Positions 1 to 7,825 of a stretch of 60,939 bases of DNA are shown piece by piece (position 1 is the stretch's first letter; every line of letters begins with the position of its first letter). Made by a program: the position numbers and the translations under genes. Under the pieces are notes generated by a model. It was not told the DNA's origin, did not search any database, and saw only the letters and a list, made by a program, of their open reading frames with translations. The stretch comes from Actinomycetota bacterium (GTDB lineage: Bacteria > Actinomycetota > Thermoleophilia > Gaiellales > Gaiellaceae), in assembly GCA_947445525.1 (NCBI GenBank), contig CANFDS010000006.1, positions 1 through 60,939 on the forward strand, written 5' to 3'.

Positions 1-57
1 AGGTAGCTCGCCGGGCTCATAACCCGGAGGTCGCAGGTTCAAATCCTGCCCCCGCTA
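1..57 (+). tRNA. Initiator tRNA-fMet (CAT), 3' part only
   Basis: The window opens inside a tRNA. The anticodon stem CCGGG/CCCGG (11-15 and 23-27) encloses a 7-nt loop with anticodon CAT at 18-20. The T-arm is GCAGG-TTCAAAT-CCTGC (33-49), followed by the 3' acceptor strand CCCCGCT (50-56) and discriminator A57. Three G:C pairs next to the anticodon loop are the hallmark of initiator tRNA, which favours fMet over elongator Met or Ile2. The 5' acceptor strand and most of the D-arm lie outside the window. The bases after A57 are TCA, so CCA is apparently not encoded. Confidence 0.9.
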
Positions 58-384
58 TCACGTTTGGCTCGTTCACACGTTGGGCCTTCATGGCCCGCCA
101 GCTTCGACCAGCACCCTCAGAGGTCCGCTTCCTGGGGGTGCTGTCGTCTGAGGGCCAGCTGGGCAACAGAGACTCTCGTGCCGACCCGCCGACCCCAGGG
201 GGCACGGCAGGTTTGCGCCGGCGAATCCAGTAGCTTTCAGGCGGAGACTGCCCGCGCCGAGGTCGGCGAAGCAAACGGCTCACAGGACGGGGACGTCCGC
301 AGAGGGACGGGCTGTCCCTGTTGAGCGCGACGCGCGCGAGATGGGTCAGAATCAAACGGACGACGCACGCGACAGGGGGACACG
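58..384. other. Non-coding stretch between tRNA and first CDS
   Basis: No convincing protein gene is seen. Two small inverted repeats follow the tRNA: GGGCC-TTCAT-GGCCC near 82-96, and CAGCACCC (109-116) paired with GGGTGCTG (136-143). Either could help end tRNA transcription, but neither has a T-run. A purine-rich AGGGGG about 6 nt before the ATG at 385 is a plausible ribosome binding site for the next gene. Confidence 0.5.
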
Positions 385-1593
385 ATGACCACGACGACCG
401 GCCCGCTCACCCGCTCCGAGCTGCTCGACCTCGCGTCCGGGCTCGCCGACGACTTCGCCACCCGCGCGGCCGAGCACGACCGCGACGCCTCCTTCCCGCA
501 CGAGAACGTCGAGCTGCTGCGGCGCGAGAACCTGCTCAACTTCGCGCTGCCGGTCGAGTACGGCGGTCGTGGCGCCGGCCTCCACGACTACGCGCTCTTC
601 GCACGCCGGCTCGCCCACGGCTGCGAGTCGAGTGCGCTCGGCTGGGTGATGCACAACTGGTTCGCCGGCATGGTCGCCACGCTGTGGCGCGGCTCCGAGG
701 GCGAGCTACGGCTGCGGCTGGAGGCGATTCTCGAGGAGCTCGCCGGCGGGGCGCTCGCCTCCGGCATGTTCGCCGAGCCGGGCACGTTCGGCTTCACCGT
801 CTCGGAGGTCACCGCCGAGCCCGTCGAGGGCGGCTACCGGCTGAACGGCCGCAAGCTGTTCTGGAGCAACCAGCCGGGGGCCGCGTTCGTCTCGACCTCC
901 GCGCTGCGCGACCGCGACACGCTGCTCTTCTACATGGGCCCGCTCGCCGAGATCAAGGGGCTCCGCGTCGTCGAGGACTGGAACACGATGGGGATGCGGG
1001 CGACCTCGAGCAACGGCGCCGTGTTCGAGGATGCGTTCATCTCGGACAAGTGGGTGTGGGAGCTGCCGGCCGGGCGCTACGGCGACGCCGTCGGAGCGAT
1101 CGGCGGCATCTGGTTCGGCCAGGGCGTCGCGGCCGTCTACGGGGGCATCGCCGAGGCGGCGCGCAACTACGCCGTCGAGTGGGCCGCCGGGCGCGAGAAG
1201 TTCCCGTTTCCGATGGGCCTCGACAAGAAGCCGTACGCGCTGATGCCGAACGCGCAGATCACCGTGGCCGAGATGGACGTGCTGCTGCAGGCGATGGATC
1301 ACGCGCTGCGCTGCACCGCGCTCGACCGCGAGGCCGACCCCAACTGGGGGCGAGATCAGATGGTCGAGGGCTGGCGGACGAAGCAGTTCGTCACCACGAA
1401 CGCCGTCGAGGTCGTCGACAAGGCGCTCAGCCTCGTCGGCGGGGCCGGCTACCACCGCCGCTCGCCGCTCGAGCGCTGGTACCGCAGCGTGCGCGCCGGT
1501 GAGTTCCATCCGCTTGCCTGGCCCGACCTGTCGGTGTACTCGGGCAAGATCGCGCTCGGGCTCGACCCGCACTGCGAGCCGCGCTTCGTCTAG
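385..1593 (+). CDS. Acyl-CoA dehydrogenase-fold flavoprotein, DszC/SfnB-like monooxygenase candidate
   Basis: 402 residues with the acyl-CoA dehydrogenase fold: an all-alpha N-terminal domain with VEYGGRGAGLHDY, a middle beta domain with LNGRKLFWSNQPGA and the MGMRATSSNGAVFEDAFI segment, and a C-terminal helical domain with LVGGAGYHRRSPLERWYR. A clear catalytic glutamate of true acyl-CoA dehydrogenases is not obvious. This family section (DszC, SfnB, p-hydroxyphenylacetate-hydroxylase-like) often contains flavin-dependent monooxygenases fed by a separate reductase. The facing gene at 1617-2813 is a relative, and a luciferase-like oxidoreductase follows it, so a flavin-based catabolic function is likely. 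The substrate cannot be named. ATG 385 has AGGGGG just upstream. Confidence 0.8.
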   Translation: MTTTTGPLTRSELLDLASGLADDFATRAAEHDRDASFPHENVELLRRENLLNFALPVEYGGRGAGLHDYALFARRLAHGCESSALGWVMHNWFAGMVATLWRGSEGELRLRLEAILEELAGGALASGMFAEPGTFGFTVSEVTAEPVEGGYRLNGRKLFWSNQPGAAFVSTSALRDRDTLLFYMGPLAEIKGLRVVEDWNTMGMRATSSNGAVFEDAFISDKWVWELPAGRYGDAVGAIGGIWFGQGVAAVYGGIAEAARNYAVEWAAGREKFPFPMGLDKKPYALMPNAQITVAEMDVLLQAMDHALRCTALDREADPNWGRDQMVEGWRTKQFVTTNAVEVVDKALSLVGGAGYHRRSPLERWYRSVRAGEFHPLAWPDLSVYSGKIALGLDPHCEPRFV

Positions 1594-1616
1594 GCGCCGG
1601 CCGCGGCGCAGCCGGC

Positions 1617-2813
1617 CTAGGAGTAGCCGGTCGCCGGCGGCGGCGTGCTGTTGAGCGCCCAGTCGCCGACGAGCTTGAGCTTGTAGTCCACGGGGTCGTG
1701 CAGCGTCAGCGTGCGCGCGTCACGCCAGAAGCGATCCAGGTTGTGCTCGATAGTGGTCGCGCTCGCGCCGCAGACCTGGAAGATCCCCTGCCCGACCTTC
1801 AGCGAGACGTCTGTCGTGACCGCGCGGGCGATCGCCACCGCCACCCCGGCCGCCGAGCGCGAGGCGAGATCGCGCCGCTCGTTCGCCTCGTCGAGCGCGT
1901 CCGCCATGCGGGCGACGGCTCCCTCTGCGGTCGAGATCGCGATCGCCAACTCGCCGAACCGTTGCAGCACGTACGGATCCTCCGCGGCCCGGTCGACCCC
2001 ACTCTGCGCCCACGGCCGCGCGCGCTCCCGCACGAACGGCCCGGCGGCGGCAAGTGCCGCCTTCGCGATGCCGAGGCAGACTGCGGCGAACGGCGACTGG
2101 AGGAACGCGCCGATCAGGTTGTCCTGGCCGTCGAGCCCCTCCGTCGAGAACACCATGTCGGCGGCGACCGGCGCCTGCTCGAGGTCGATCGTGCCGCTCG
2201 ACGTCGTCCGCTGGCCCATGCCGGTCCAGTCGTCGTGGATCGTCACGCCCGGGGTGGCCGGGTCGAGGTACGCCATCCGCACCGCGCCGAGGTCGTTGGC
2301 CGGTACTCCTGTGCCGGCCGGGTCGCCGACGAGCCCCGACACGTAGAGGACGTCCGCGCCGAGGCTGCCCGTGCAGTACGACTTGCGCCCGCTGAGCAGC
2401 CAGTTCCCCCGACCGTCGGGCTCGATCCGTGTCTTCATCTCGAACACCGTGCGGGTGCCGCGCTCGGAGTACCCGTTCGCGAACATCAGCCCGTCCAGCG
2501 CCTTGCGGTAGAGCGGGGCCTTCGCCTCGTCGCTCGTCCTCATCAGGTCGAGCAGCTCGACGCCGACGCAGTGGATCGAGAACATCTGGGCGATGTTGGA
2601 GTCGCCCTCGGCGAGCGCTGCGACGACGCGGACGAAGTCACCGATGCTCGCGCCGGTGCCGCCGTGCCGCGCAGGCACGAGCAGCCCGAGCAGGCCGCTC
2701 GCCTTCAGCTCGGCCAGCTCGGCATGGGGGAAGCGGCGCTCGCGGTCGCGCGCCGACGCTTCCACGGCGAAGCGGGCCGCGAGCGCTCGCGCCGTGTCGA
2801 GCGAGGCCGCCAT
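1617..2813 (-). CDS. Acyl-CoA dehydrogenase-family flavoprotein, DszC-like
   Basis: 398 residues, same superfamily as the convergent gene at 385-1593. Visible blocks are LLVPARHGGTGASIGDFVRV (N-terminal helical domain), LLSGRKSYCTGSLGADVLYV and WTGMGQRTTSSGTIDLEQ (beta domain), and QGIFQVCGASATTIEHNLDRFWRDARTLTLHDP (C-terminal domain, typical of desulfurisation-type monooxygenases such as DszC/SfnB). It is expected to use reduced flavin and oxygen or to oxidise an acyl substrate; the sequence cannot decide. Its ATG lies 7 nt after TAGGAT on the minus strand, so it is probably transcribed on its own as a leaderless message. Confidence 0.8.
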   Translation of the reverse strand: MAASLDTARALAARFAVEASARDRERRFPHAELAELKASGLLGLLVPARHGGTGASIGDFVRVVAALAEGDSNIAQMFSIHCVGVELLDLMRTSDEAKAPLYRKALDGLMFANGYSERGTRTVFEMKTRIEPDGRGNWLLSGRKSYCTGSLGADVLYVSGLVGDPAGTGVPANDLGAVRMAYLDPATPGVTIHDDWTGMGQRTTSSGTIDLEQAPVAADMVFSTEGLDGQDNLIGAFLQSPFAAVCLGIAKAALAAAGPFVRERARPWAQSGVDRAAEDPYVLQRFGELAIAISTAEGAVARMADALDEANERRDLASRSAAGVAVAIARAVTTDVSLKVGQGIFQVCGASATTIEHNLDRFWRDARTLTLHDPVDYKLKLVGDWALNSTPPPATGYS

Positions 2814-2820
2814 GGCTTCA

Positions 2821-2826
2821 ATCCTA
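2821..2826 (-). promoter_or_regulatory. -10 box TAGGAT for leaderless flavoprotein gene
   Basis: On the minus strand TAGGAT is followed by exactly 7 nt (TGAAGCC) and then ATG of the 2813-1617 gene. This matches the TANNNT-plus-7 arrangement at several other starts in the window. No clear -35 element is seen. Confidence 0.6.
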
Positions 2827-2846
2827 ACGCCCTCCGGGCGGCGAGG

Positions 2847-3851
2847 CTACCGGCCGGTGGCGCGCGCCAGCGCCTGGCGCACCGCCGGCGCGACCTCGGT
2901 GCCGAGCAGCTCGATCGAGCGCGTCACCTGCGCGTACGGCAGCGTGCCGACGCTGAACTTCAACAGGCAGCGGTCGTGCCCGAAGATCTCGTGCTGGAAG
3001 AGGATCTTCTCGATCACCTGCTGGGGGCTGCCGGCGAAGTTCGCGCCACGTGGCGTGTTGGAGGCGTCGAAGTGCTCGCGGGTGAGCGGCGCCCAGCCGC
3101 GCTCGCGGCCGATGCTGTTCATCGCTGCCGCCACGGCCGGGAACGACTCGTCGGCGGCGCGCTGCGAGGTGTCGGCGATGTAGCCGTGCGCGTTGATGCT
3201 GAGGGCGGGGACGGTGTCGTGACCGGCGGCCAGGGCGGCGCGCCGGTGCAGCTCCGCGAACGGCGCGAAGCGCTCCGGCAGCCCGCCGATGATCGCCAGC
3301 GCCATCGGCAGGCCGAGGGCCCCGGCACACTGCGCCGACTCGGGGTTGCCGCCCACCGCGACCCACACCGGGATCGGCTGCTGCAGCGGCCGCGGGTACA
3401 CGCCGAGGCCGCCGAGCGCCGCCCGGTGACGGCCCGACCAGCTGACGTGCTCGGCGTCGCGCAGGCGCAGCAGCAGCTCGAGCTTCTCGGCGAAGAGGCT
3501 GTCGTAGTCGGCCAGCTCGTGGCCGAACAGGGGGAACGACTCGATGAACGAGCCGCGCCCGGCCATGATCTCGGCGCGGCCGCCCGACAGCAGGTCGAGC
3601 GTCGCGAAGTCCTGGAAGACGCGCACCGGGTCGTCCGAGCTGAGCACCGACACCGCGCTCGTCAGGCGGATCTGGCTGGTGCGCTCGGCTGTGGCGGCGA
3701 ATACGACCGCGGGCGCCGAGACGGCGAAGTCGGGGCGGTGATGCTCGCCGACGCCGAACACGTCGAGGCCGACCTGGTCGGCCAGCTCGATCTCCTCGAT
3801 CAGGTCGCACAGGCGCTGCGCGGGGTCGATGACCAGCCCGTTGCCGGGCAC
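2847..3851 (-). CDS. LLM-class flavin-dependent oxidoreductase, 5' end frame-broken
   Basis: Luciferase-like (bacterial luciferase/F420 or FMN TIM-barrel) oxidoreductase. The open frame from ATG 3851 gives 334 residues with [57 protein letters not shown] and [13 protein letters not shown], all typical of the family. The first beta strand is missing from this start. The same frame continues upstream from 3850 to about 3890 as [17 protein letters not shown], the expected N-terminus, but it meets a TGA at 3902-3900 with no standard start codon. Two ATGs at 3903 and 3900 lie one frame off, so a single-base lesion near 3888-3897 would explain the break. The gene is either a recent 5' frameshift mutant, a sequence error, or uses a poor start. 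Confidence 0.75.
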   Translation of the reverse strand: MPGNGLVIDPAQRLCDLIEEIELADQVGLDVFGVGEHHRPDFAVSAPAVVFAATAERTSQIRLTSAVSVLSSDDPVRVFQDFATLDLLSGGRAEIMAGRGSFIESFPLFGHELADYDSLFAEKLELLLRLRDAEHVSWSGRHRAALGGLGVYPRPLQQPIPVWVAVGGNPESAQCAGALGLPMALAIIGGLPERFAPFAELHRRAALAAGHDTVPALSINAHGYIADTSQRAADESFPAVAAAMNSIGRERGWAPLTREHFDASNTPRGANFAGSPQQVIEKILFQHEIFGHDRCLLKFSVGTLPYAQVTRSIELLGTEVAPAVRQALARATGR

Positions 3852-3964
3852 GGGGTGCAGCTCTGCGAACGTGTAGACGCCGATCTCTATCGCCGGGCAT
3901 CATCGCTGGCGCCGCCCGGGCCGTGCCGGTACTGCGCGGTGTGGGGGGAGAGGCCGCGATCGCA

Positions 3965-3970
3965 TAGGAT
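3965..3970 (+). promoter_or_regulatory. -10 box TAGGAT for nitrile hydratase operon
   Basis: TAGGAT is followed by TTCGCTC (7 nt) and the ATG at 3978. There is no ribosome binding site before that ATG, so the first nitrile hydratase gene is probably leaderless. Confidence 0.6.
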
Positions 3971-3977
3971 TTCGCTC

Positions 3978-4271
3978 ATGCCATTGATCCATGACCGTGG
4001 TGGCCTGCCGGACGACCGTCCGATCGACCGTGCCGAGCACGAGCTCGAGGACTGGGAGCTGACCGCGGACGCGCTGATGCAGGCACTGACGAGCGGGGGC
4101 GTGATAACCGTCGACGAGCTGCGACGCGGGGTGGAGTCAATGGAGCGCTGGCGCTACGAGCACGCCTCGTACTACGACCGCTGGATCACCTCGATCGAGA
4201 AGGTCCTGGTCGAGAAGGGCGTGCTCACCGGCGCCGAGATCGACCGGCGCGTCGCGGAGCTCGGCGCGTGA
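3978..4271 (+). CDS. Nitrile hydratase beta subunit, N-terminal half as a separate protein
   Basis: 97 residues. The start IHDRGGLPD and the helical segments ending ERWRYEHASYYDRWITSIEK match the N-terminal helical domain of nitrile hydratase beta subunits. The C-terminal SH3-like half is absent here and is encoded by the next gene (4285-4563). Thiocyanate hydrolase (beta, alpha, gamma subunits) and toyocamycin nitrile hydratase are known three-subunit enzymes with this split. A short Co-type activator (P14K-like) is also related to this domain, but the missing N-domain in the following gene makes a split beta subunit the better reading. It is the first gene of a three-gene operon. Confidence 0.85.
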   Translation: MPLIHDRGGLPDDRPIDRAEHELEDWELTADALMQALTSGGVITVDELRRGVESMERWRYEHASYYDRWITSIEKVLVEKGVLTGAEIDRRVAELGA

Positions 4272-4284
4272 GCGGGCGGCGGGC

Positions 4285-4563
4285 GTGACGCTCGAGCCCG
4301 GCCGGCGCGTGCGCGTGCTCGAGGGGCCGTCCGTCGGCCACGTGCGGACGCCGGCCTACGTCAAGGGCAAGCAGGGCGCCATCGCGGGCGTGTGGGGCAG
4401 CTTCGGCAACCCCGAGACGCTCGCCTTCGGCGGCGACGGGCAGCCCGCGAGGCCGCTCTACTACGTCGGCTTTCGCCAGACCGACCTGTGGCCCGACTAT
4501 GCGGGGCCCGCGACCGACACCCTGTATCTCGACCTCTACGAGCACTGGCTGGAGGAAGCATGA
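4285..4563 (+). CDS. Nitrile hydratase beta subunit, C-terminal half as a separate protein
   Basis: 92 residues from GTG 4285. It holds only the C-terminal barrel of nitrile hydratase beta: LEPGRRVRV, VGHVRTPAYVKGKQGAI, the PLYYVGFRQTDLW strand and a final YLDLYEHWLEEA, close to the family's usual end. This domain packs on the metal-binding alpha subunit. The gene starts 13 nt after the stop of the N-half gene and its stop overlaps the alpha start (ATGA), so coupled translation and a hetero-trimeric unit are expected. The split is not a frameshift, because both pieces have their own start and stop. Confidence 0.85.
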   Translation: MTLEPGRRVRVLEGPSVGHVRTPAYVKGKQGAIAGVWGSFGNPETLAFGGDGQPARPLYYVGFRQTDLWPDYAGPATDTLYLDLYEHWLEEA

Positions 4564-5204
4564 GCGACGGCCACGATCACGACCACGACCACGATCACGA
4601 CGAGCCCGTCGAGGGCGCCCTCCCGGCCGCCGCCCTGCGGACGCGCGCGATCGAGTCGCTGCTCGTCGAGAAGGGTGTCCTGACGGCGGAGGCCGTCGCC
4701 CGCGGCGTCGACTGGCTCGTGTCGCGCACTCCCACCAACGGCGCTCGCATCGTCGCCCGCGCCTGGGTCGACCCGGCGTACAAGCAGCGCCTGCTCACCG
4801 ACGCGAAGGTGGCCGCCGGCGAGCTCGGCATCGACGCCGCGCAGTCGGTGACGGTGGTTGCGCTGGAGAACACCGCGGACGTCCACCACCTCGTGGTGTG
4901 CACGCTCTGCTCGTGCTACCCGCGCGCCCTGCTCGGCCCGCCGCCTGCCTGGTACAAGAGCAACGCGTACCGCTCGCGCGCCGTCATCGAGCCGCGCGCC
5001 GTGATGGCCGAGTTCGGCACCGAGCTGCCGGCCGAGGTCGAGGTGCGCGTCGTCGACTCGACGGCCGACATCCGCTACCTCGTCGTGCCGCGCAGGCCCG
5101 CCGGCACCGACGGCTGGAGCGAGGAGCAGCTCGCTGCGATCGTCACGCGCGACAGCCTCGTCGGAGTCGTGCAACCGGTCGCGGGCGAGCCCGTCGCCGT
5201 CTGA
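4560..5204 (+). CDS. Cobalt-type nitrile hydratase alpha subunit (or thiocyanate hydrolase gamma-like)
   Basis: 214 residues. The metal claw VCTLCSCY is at residues 113-120, with Cys114, Cys117 and Cys119. Thr in CTLCSC is the cobalt signature, where iron enzymes have Ser. PPAWYKSNAYRSRAV, EVEVRVVDSTADIRYLV and GTDGWSEEQLAAIVTRDSLV are classic alpha-subunit blocks. In the family the first and third of the latter two Cys are oxidised to sulfinic and sulfenic acid and bind non-corrin Co(III). The product hydrates nitriles to amides in the cytoplasm. Residues 5-14 are an HD repeat that may bind metal. No separate activator and no amidase are seen nearby, so the amide must be used elsewhere or made as an end product. 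Confidence 0.9.
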   Translation: MSDGHDHDHDHDHDEPVEGALPAAALRTRAIESLLVEKGVLTAEAVARGVDWLVSRTPTNGARIVARAWVDPAYKQRLLTDAKVAAGELGIDAAQSVTVVALENTADVHHLVVCTLCSCYPRALLGPPPAWYKSNAYRSRAVIEPRAVMAEFGTELPAEVEVRVVDSTADIRYLVVPRRPAGTDGWSEEQLAAIVTRDSLVGVVQPVAGEPVAV

Positions 5205-5244
5205 CCCACCGGGCTCCGGCCAATCGCAGGAGGTGTTGCAGGCG

Positions 5245-6144
5245 ATGCTGCCGAGTCACGACCGCTTCGCGTACTCCCCGATCACCGGCAGGCCGGACTT
5301 CAGCTGGCCCGGCGGTCGGCGGCTGGCCGTGTACATCGCCGTCTGCGTCGAGCACTTCCCCTACGGCGAGGGCGGCCTCGGCATCCCCTACTCGCCCGGC
5401 CTCGAGCACCCGAACACCTACAACTGGGCGTGGCGCGAGTACGGCAACCGCGTCGGCGGCTTCCGCATGGTCGACGCGCTGGCGGCCAACGGCGTCCGGC
5501 CCACCGTGCTGCTCAACACCGAGTGCTACGACCACTGCCCCGAGCTGGTCGCTGCTTTTCGCGCTGCCGGCAGCGAGTTCGTCGGGCACGGCGCCACCAA
5601 CGCGCGCCAGCCGAACAGCATGGACGAGCCGGCCGAGCGCGCGGTCGTGCAGGAGGTGTACGACGTGATCGAGCGCAACGAGGGGCGGCCGCCCGGCGGC
5701 TGGATGAGCCCCGGCGCCAACCCGAGCCGCGTCACCGAGGATCTGCTGGCCGAGACGGGGTACCGCTACACGCTCGACTGGCCGATGGACGACCAGCCGA
5801 CGTGGCTGGGCACCCGCGGTGGCCCGCTGCTGAGCGTGCCGTACCCGCACGAGGTGAACGACGTGCCGATGATCGTCTTTCACCATGGCTCGTCGCAGAC
5901 GTTCGCCGACATGACGGTCGACACGATCGACGAGATGCTGGAGCAGTCGGTCGACCAGCCGCTCGTCTGCGGCATCACCGTGCACACGTTCATCGTCGGC
6001 TAGCCGTTCCGCCTGCGCCGCTTTCGCGCCGCGCTCGAGCACCTGGCTGGGCTGCAGGATCGAGTCTGGCTGGCGACGGCCGGCGAGATCGCCGAGCACT
6101 ACGCGGGGATCGTCCCGCCGCCGCCTGCCGGAAGCGCCGCGTGA
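5245..6144 (+). pseudogene. PuuE-like polysaccharide deacetylase-family gene with in-frame TAG at 6001
   Basis: NodB-fold hydrolase resembling PuuE-type allantoinases: FSWPGGRRLAVYIAVCVEHF, TVLLNTECYDHCPELV, FVGHGATNARQPNSMDEPAE, RPPGGWMSPGANPS and ITVHTFIVG. ATG 5245 is preceded by AGGAGG at 5228-5233. After 252 residues the frame meets TAG (6001-6003), exactly where the family has Gln in HTFIVGQPFRLR; the next codons read PFRLRRFRAALEHLAG and run 46 residues to TGA 6142-6144. That TGA overlaps the GTG of the next gene (GTGA), which suggests the original gene ended there. CAG to TAG is one transition. The shortened protein may be inactive, or the codon may be misread or a sequence error. Confidence 0.85.
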
Positions 6145-6967
6145 CGGCCGCGGGCCGCTCTGCCGCGACCGGCAGCGCAGATGCGTGCGTCGCCATCGCG
6201 GGCCTCGGCGCCATCGGCAAGGAGCTCGCCCGGCGTCTCACCGAGGGCGTCCCCGGCTATCGGCTGACGGCGGTCGCCGCCCGCGACCGCGACCGCGCCG
6301 CCGCCGCCCTGCGCGAGGTCGGCGTCGAGGTGCCGGTCGTCACGATCGAGGAGCTCGAACCGCTGGCCGACATCGTCATCGAGTGCGCTCCGGCAGCGCT
6401 GCTCGCGGCGATCGCGGAGCCGGTGCTGCGCGCCGGCAAGGAGGTCGTCGTGCTCAGCGTCGGCGCGCTGCTCGACCAGCCGGGCCTCGTCGAGCTGGCC
6501 GCGGCGAGCAGATCACCGTGCCCACCGGGGCGCTGCTCGGCCTGGACGCGGTGCGCGCCGCCGCCGAGGGCCACATCGATTCGGTGCGTCTCACCACGCG
6601 CAAGCCGCCGCGCGGCCTCGCCGGCGCGCCGCACCTCGAGGGCCTCTCGCTCGACGATCTACAGGAGCCGGTGCGCGTCTTCTCGGGCACCGCTCGCGGC
6701 GCCGCCAGGGGGTTCCCCGCGAACCTCAACATCGCCGTCGCCCTTGCCCTCGCGGGCATCGGCCCCGATCGCACCGAGGTCTAGATCTGGGCCGACCCGG
6801 CCGTCACCAGGAACACGCACACGATCGTGGTGCGCTCCGCTGTCGCCGACTTCGCGATGACGATCGAGAACGTACCCTCCGAGAACCCGAAGACCGGCCG
6901 GATCACCACTCTCTCGGTGATCAGCCTGCTGCGCCGGCGCACCGCGCCGCTGAGCGTAGGCTCGTGA
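6141..6967 (+). pseudogene. Aspartate dehydrogenase-like gene with a frameshift and an in-frame TAG
   Basis: The N-terminal Rossmann half starts at GTG 6141 with VAIAGLGAIGKELARRLTEG and continues to LLDQPGLVELAA. Near 6505-6512 the reading jumps to another frame, which continues ITVPTGALLGLDAVRAA, RKPPRGLAGAPHLEG and ANLNIAVALALAGIGPDRTEV. That frame then hits TAG at 6782-6784 where the family has an acidic residue before IWADP; IWADPAVTRNTHTI and MTIENVPSENPKTGRI follow up to TGA 6965-6967. Both lesions look like single-base events. The family (NadX-like) reduces iminoaspartate or oxidises L-aspartate with NAD(P). It overlaps the deacetylase gene by 4 nt, so the two were probably co-translated. 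Confidence 0.85.
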
Positions 6968-6977
6968 GAGCGGCCGC

Positions 6978-7028
6978 GCGCCCTGCCGCCCCCGGGCGCC
7001 CTGCCGCGCCCGCGCGCCCTGTCGCGCC
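6978..7028 (+). repeat. Three tandem copies of an 18-bp GC-rich unit
   Basis: GCGCCCTGCCGC-type units begin at 6978, 6996 and 7014, an exact 18-bp period, with the third copy shorter and carrying CTGTCGC. They lie between the broken aspartate dehydrogenase gene and the RraA-family start. No function is evident. Confidence 0.7.
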
Positions 7029-7055
7029 TTCCACCCGACCTCCCGGAGCCCGCCG

Positions 7056-7745
7056 ATGACCTCGACCCTCGATCCCGCCACCGCCGAGGCGATCCGGCAG
7101 CGCTTCCTCGCCGTCGATGCCTCCAACGTCGCTGACGTCCTCGACACGCTCGGCCTGCCCGACCAGGGCCTTGCGCCGTCGTTCGCCCCGTTCCCCGCGC
7201 AGGCGGGCAAGCTCGCCGGCTGGGCGTTCACGATCAGGGGCGAGCTGAAGCCCTATCCGGCCGGCGGCGGCGATCCCGACAAGATGGCAGCGTACGCGCG
7301 GCTCACCCCCGGCACCGTCTCGGTATGGAGCGGCGACGGCGCGGGCGTCTGCTTTTTCGGCGAGCTGATCGCGATCGGGATGAAGGAGCGCGGCTGCGTC
7401 GGCGCCCTGGTGGACGGAGGCATCCGCGACGTCGCCTGGGTCGGCAAGCAGCAGTTCCCGGTGTACGCCCGCCACCGGACGCCCGTGCAGTCGATCGGCC
7501 GCTGGAAGGTGACGGGCTGCGACAGCCCCGTGCCGATGCCCGGGGCGACGGTCGCGCACGTCACCGTGGCGCCAGGCGACTTCATCCTGGCGGACGAGGA
7601 CGGCGCCATCTGCATCCCGCGCGCCGTCGTCGAGACGGTGCTCGAGCAGGCGGAGGCGCTCGGGGTTCGCGAGGTGCTGATCCGCGAGGAGCTCGCGGCC
7701 GGGCTCTCGCTGTCGGCGGCGCTCGCGAAGTTCGGGGCGGTCTGA
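7056..7745 (+). CDS. RraA-family protein (HMG/oxaloacetate aldolase-like or RNase E inhibitor-like)
   Basis: 229 residues of the RraA fold, a group long misnamed dimethylmenaquinone methyltransferase. Key blocks are DASNVADVLDTLGLPDQGL, GWAFTIRGELKPYP, GALVDGGIRDV (the conserved substrate/metal loop with Arg-Asp) and PGDFILADEDGAICIPRAVV. Family members are often 4-hydroxy-4-methyl-2-oxoglutarate or oxaloacetate aldolases that use a divalent metal. An aldolase or decarboxylase at the end of a catabolic pathway fits the surrounding deacetylase and dehydrogenase genes. GGAG sits 9 nt before ATG 7056. This gene is intact although its two upstream neighbours are broken. Confidence 0.85.
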   Translation: MTSTLDPATAEAIRQRFLAVDASNVADVLDTLGLPDQGLAPSFAPFPAQAGKLAGWAFTIRGELKPYPAGGGDPDKMAAYARLTPGTVSVWSGDGAGVCFFGELIAIGMKERGCVGALVDGGIRDVAWVGKQQFPVYARHRTPVQSIGRWKVTGCDSPVPMPGATVAHVTVAPGDFILADEDGAICIPRAVVETVLEQAEALGVREVLIREELAAGLSLSAALAKFGAV

Positions 7746-7825
7746 CTCGCAGCGACCGCTTCCGGCTGCTCGACCGGCTCACGGTCGGCCGCGACCTCGT
7801 CGCCGAGGGGCGGCTGGCGCTGAAG

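Noticed and set aside
17-355. Minus-strand frame ending AGAGFEPATSGL
   Set aside because: This is the well-known spurious peptide read from the complement of a tRNA gene, here the initiator tRNA at 1-57.
1698-4271. 857-codon plus-strand frame covering both flavoprotein genes
   Set aside because: Only its last 98 codons are real (NHase beta N-half, from ATG 3978); the rest is antisense to two clear minus-strand genes.
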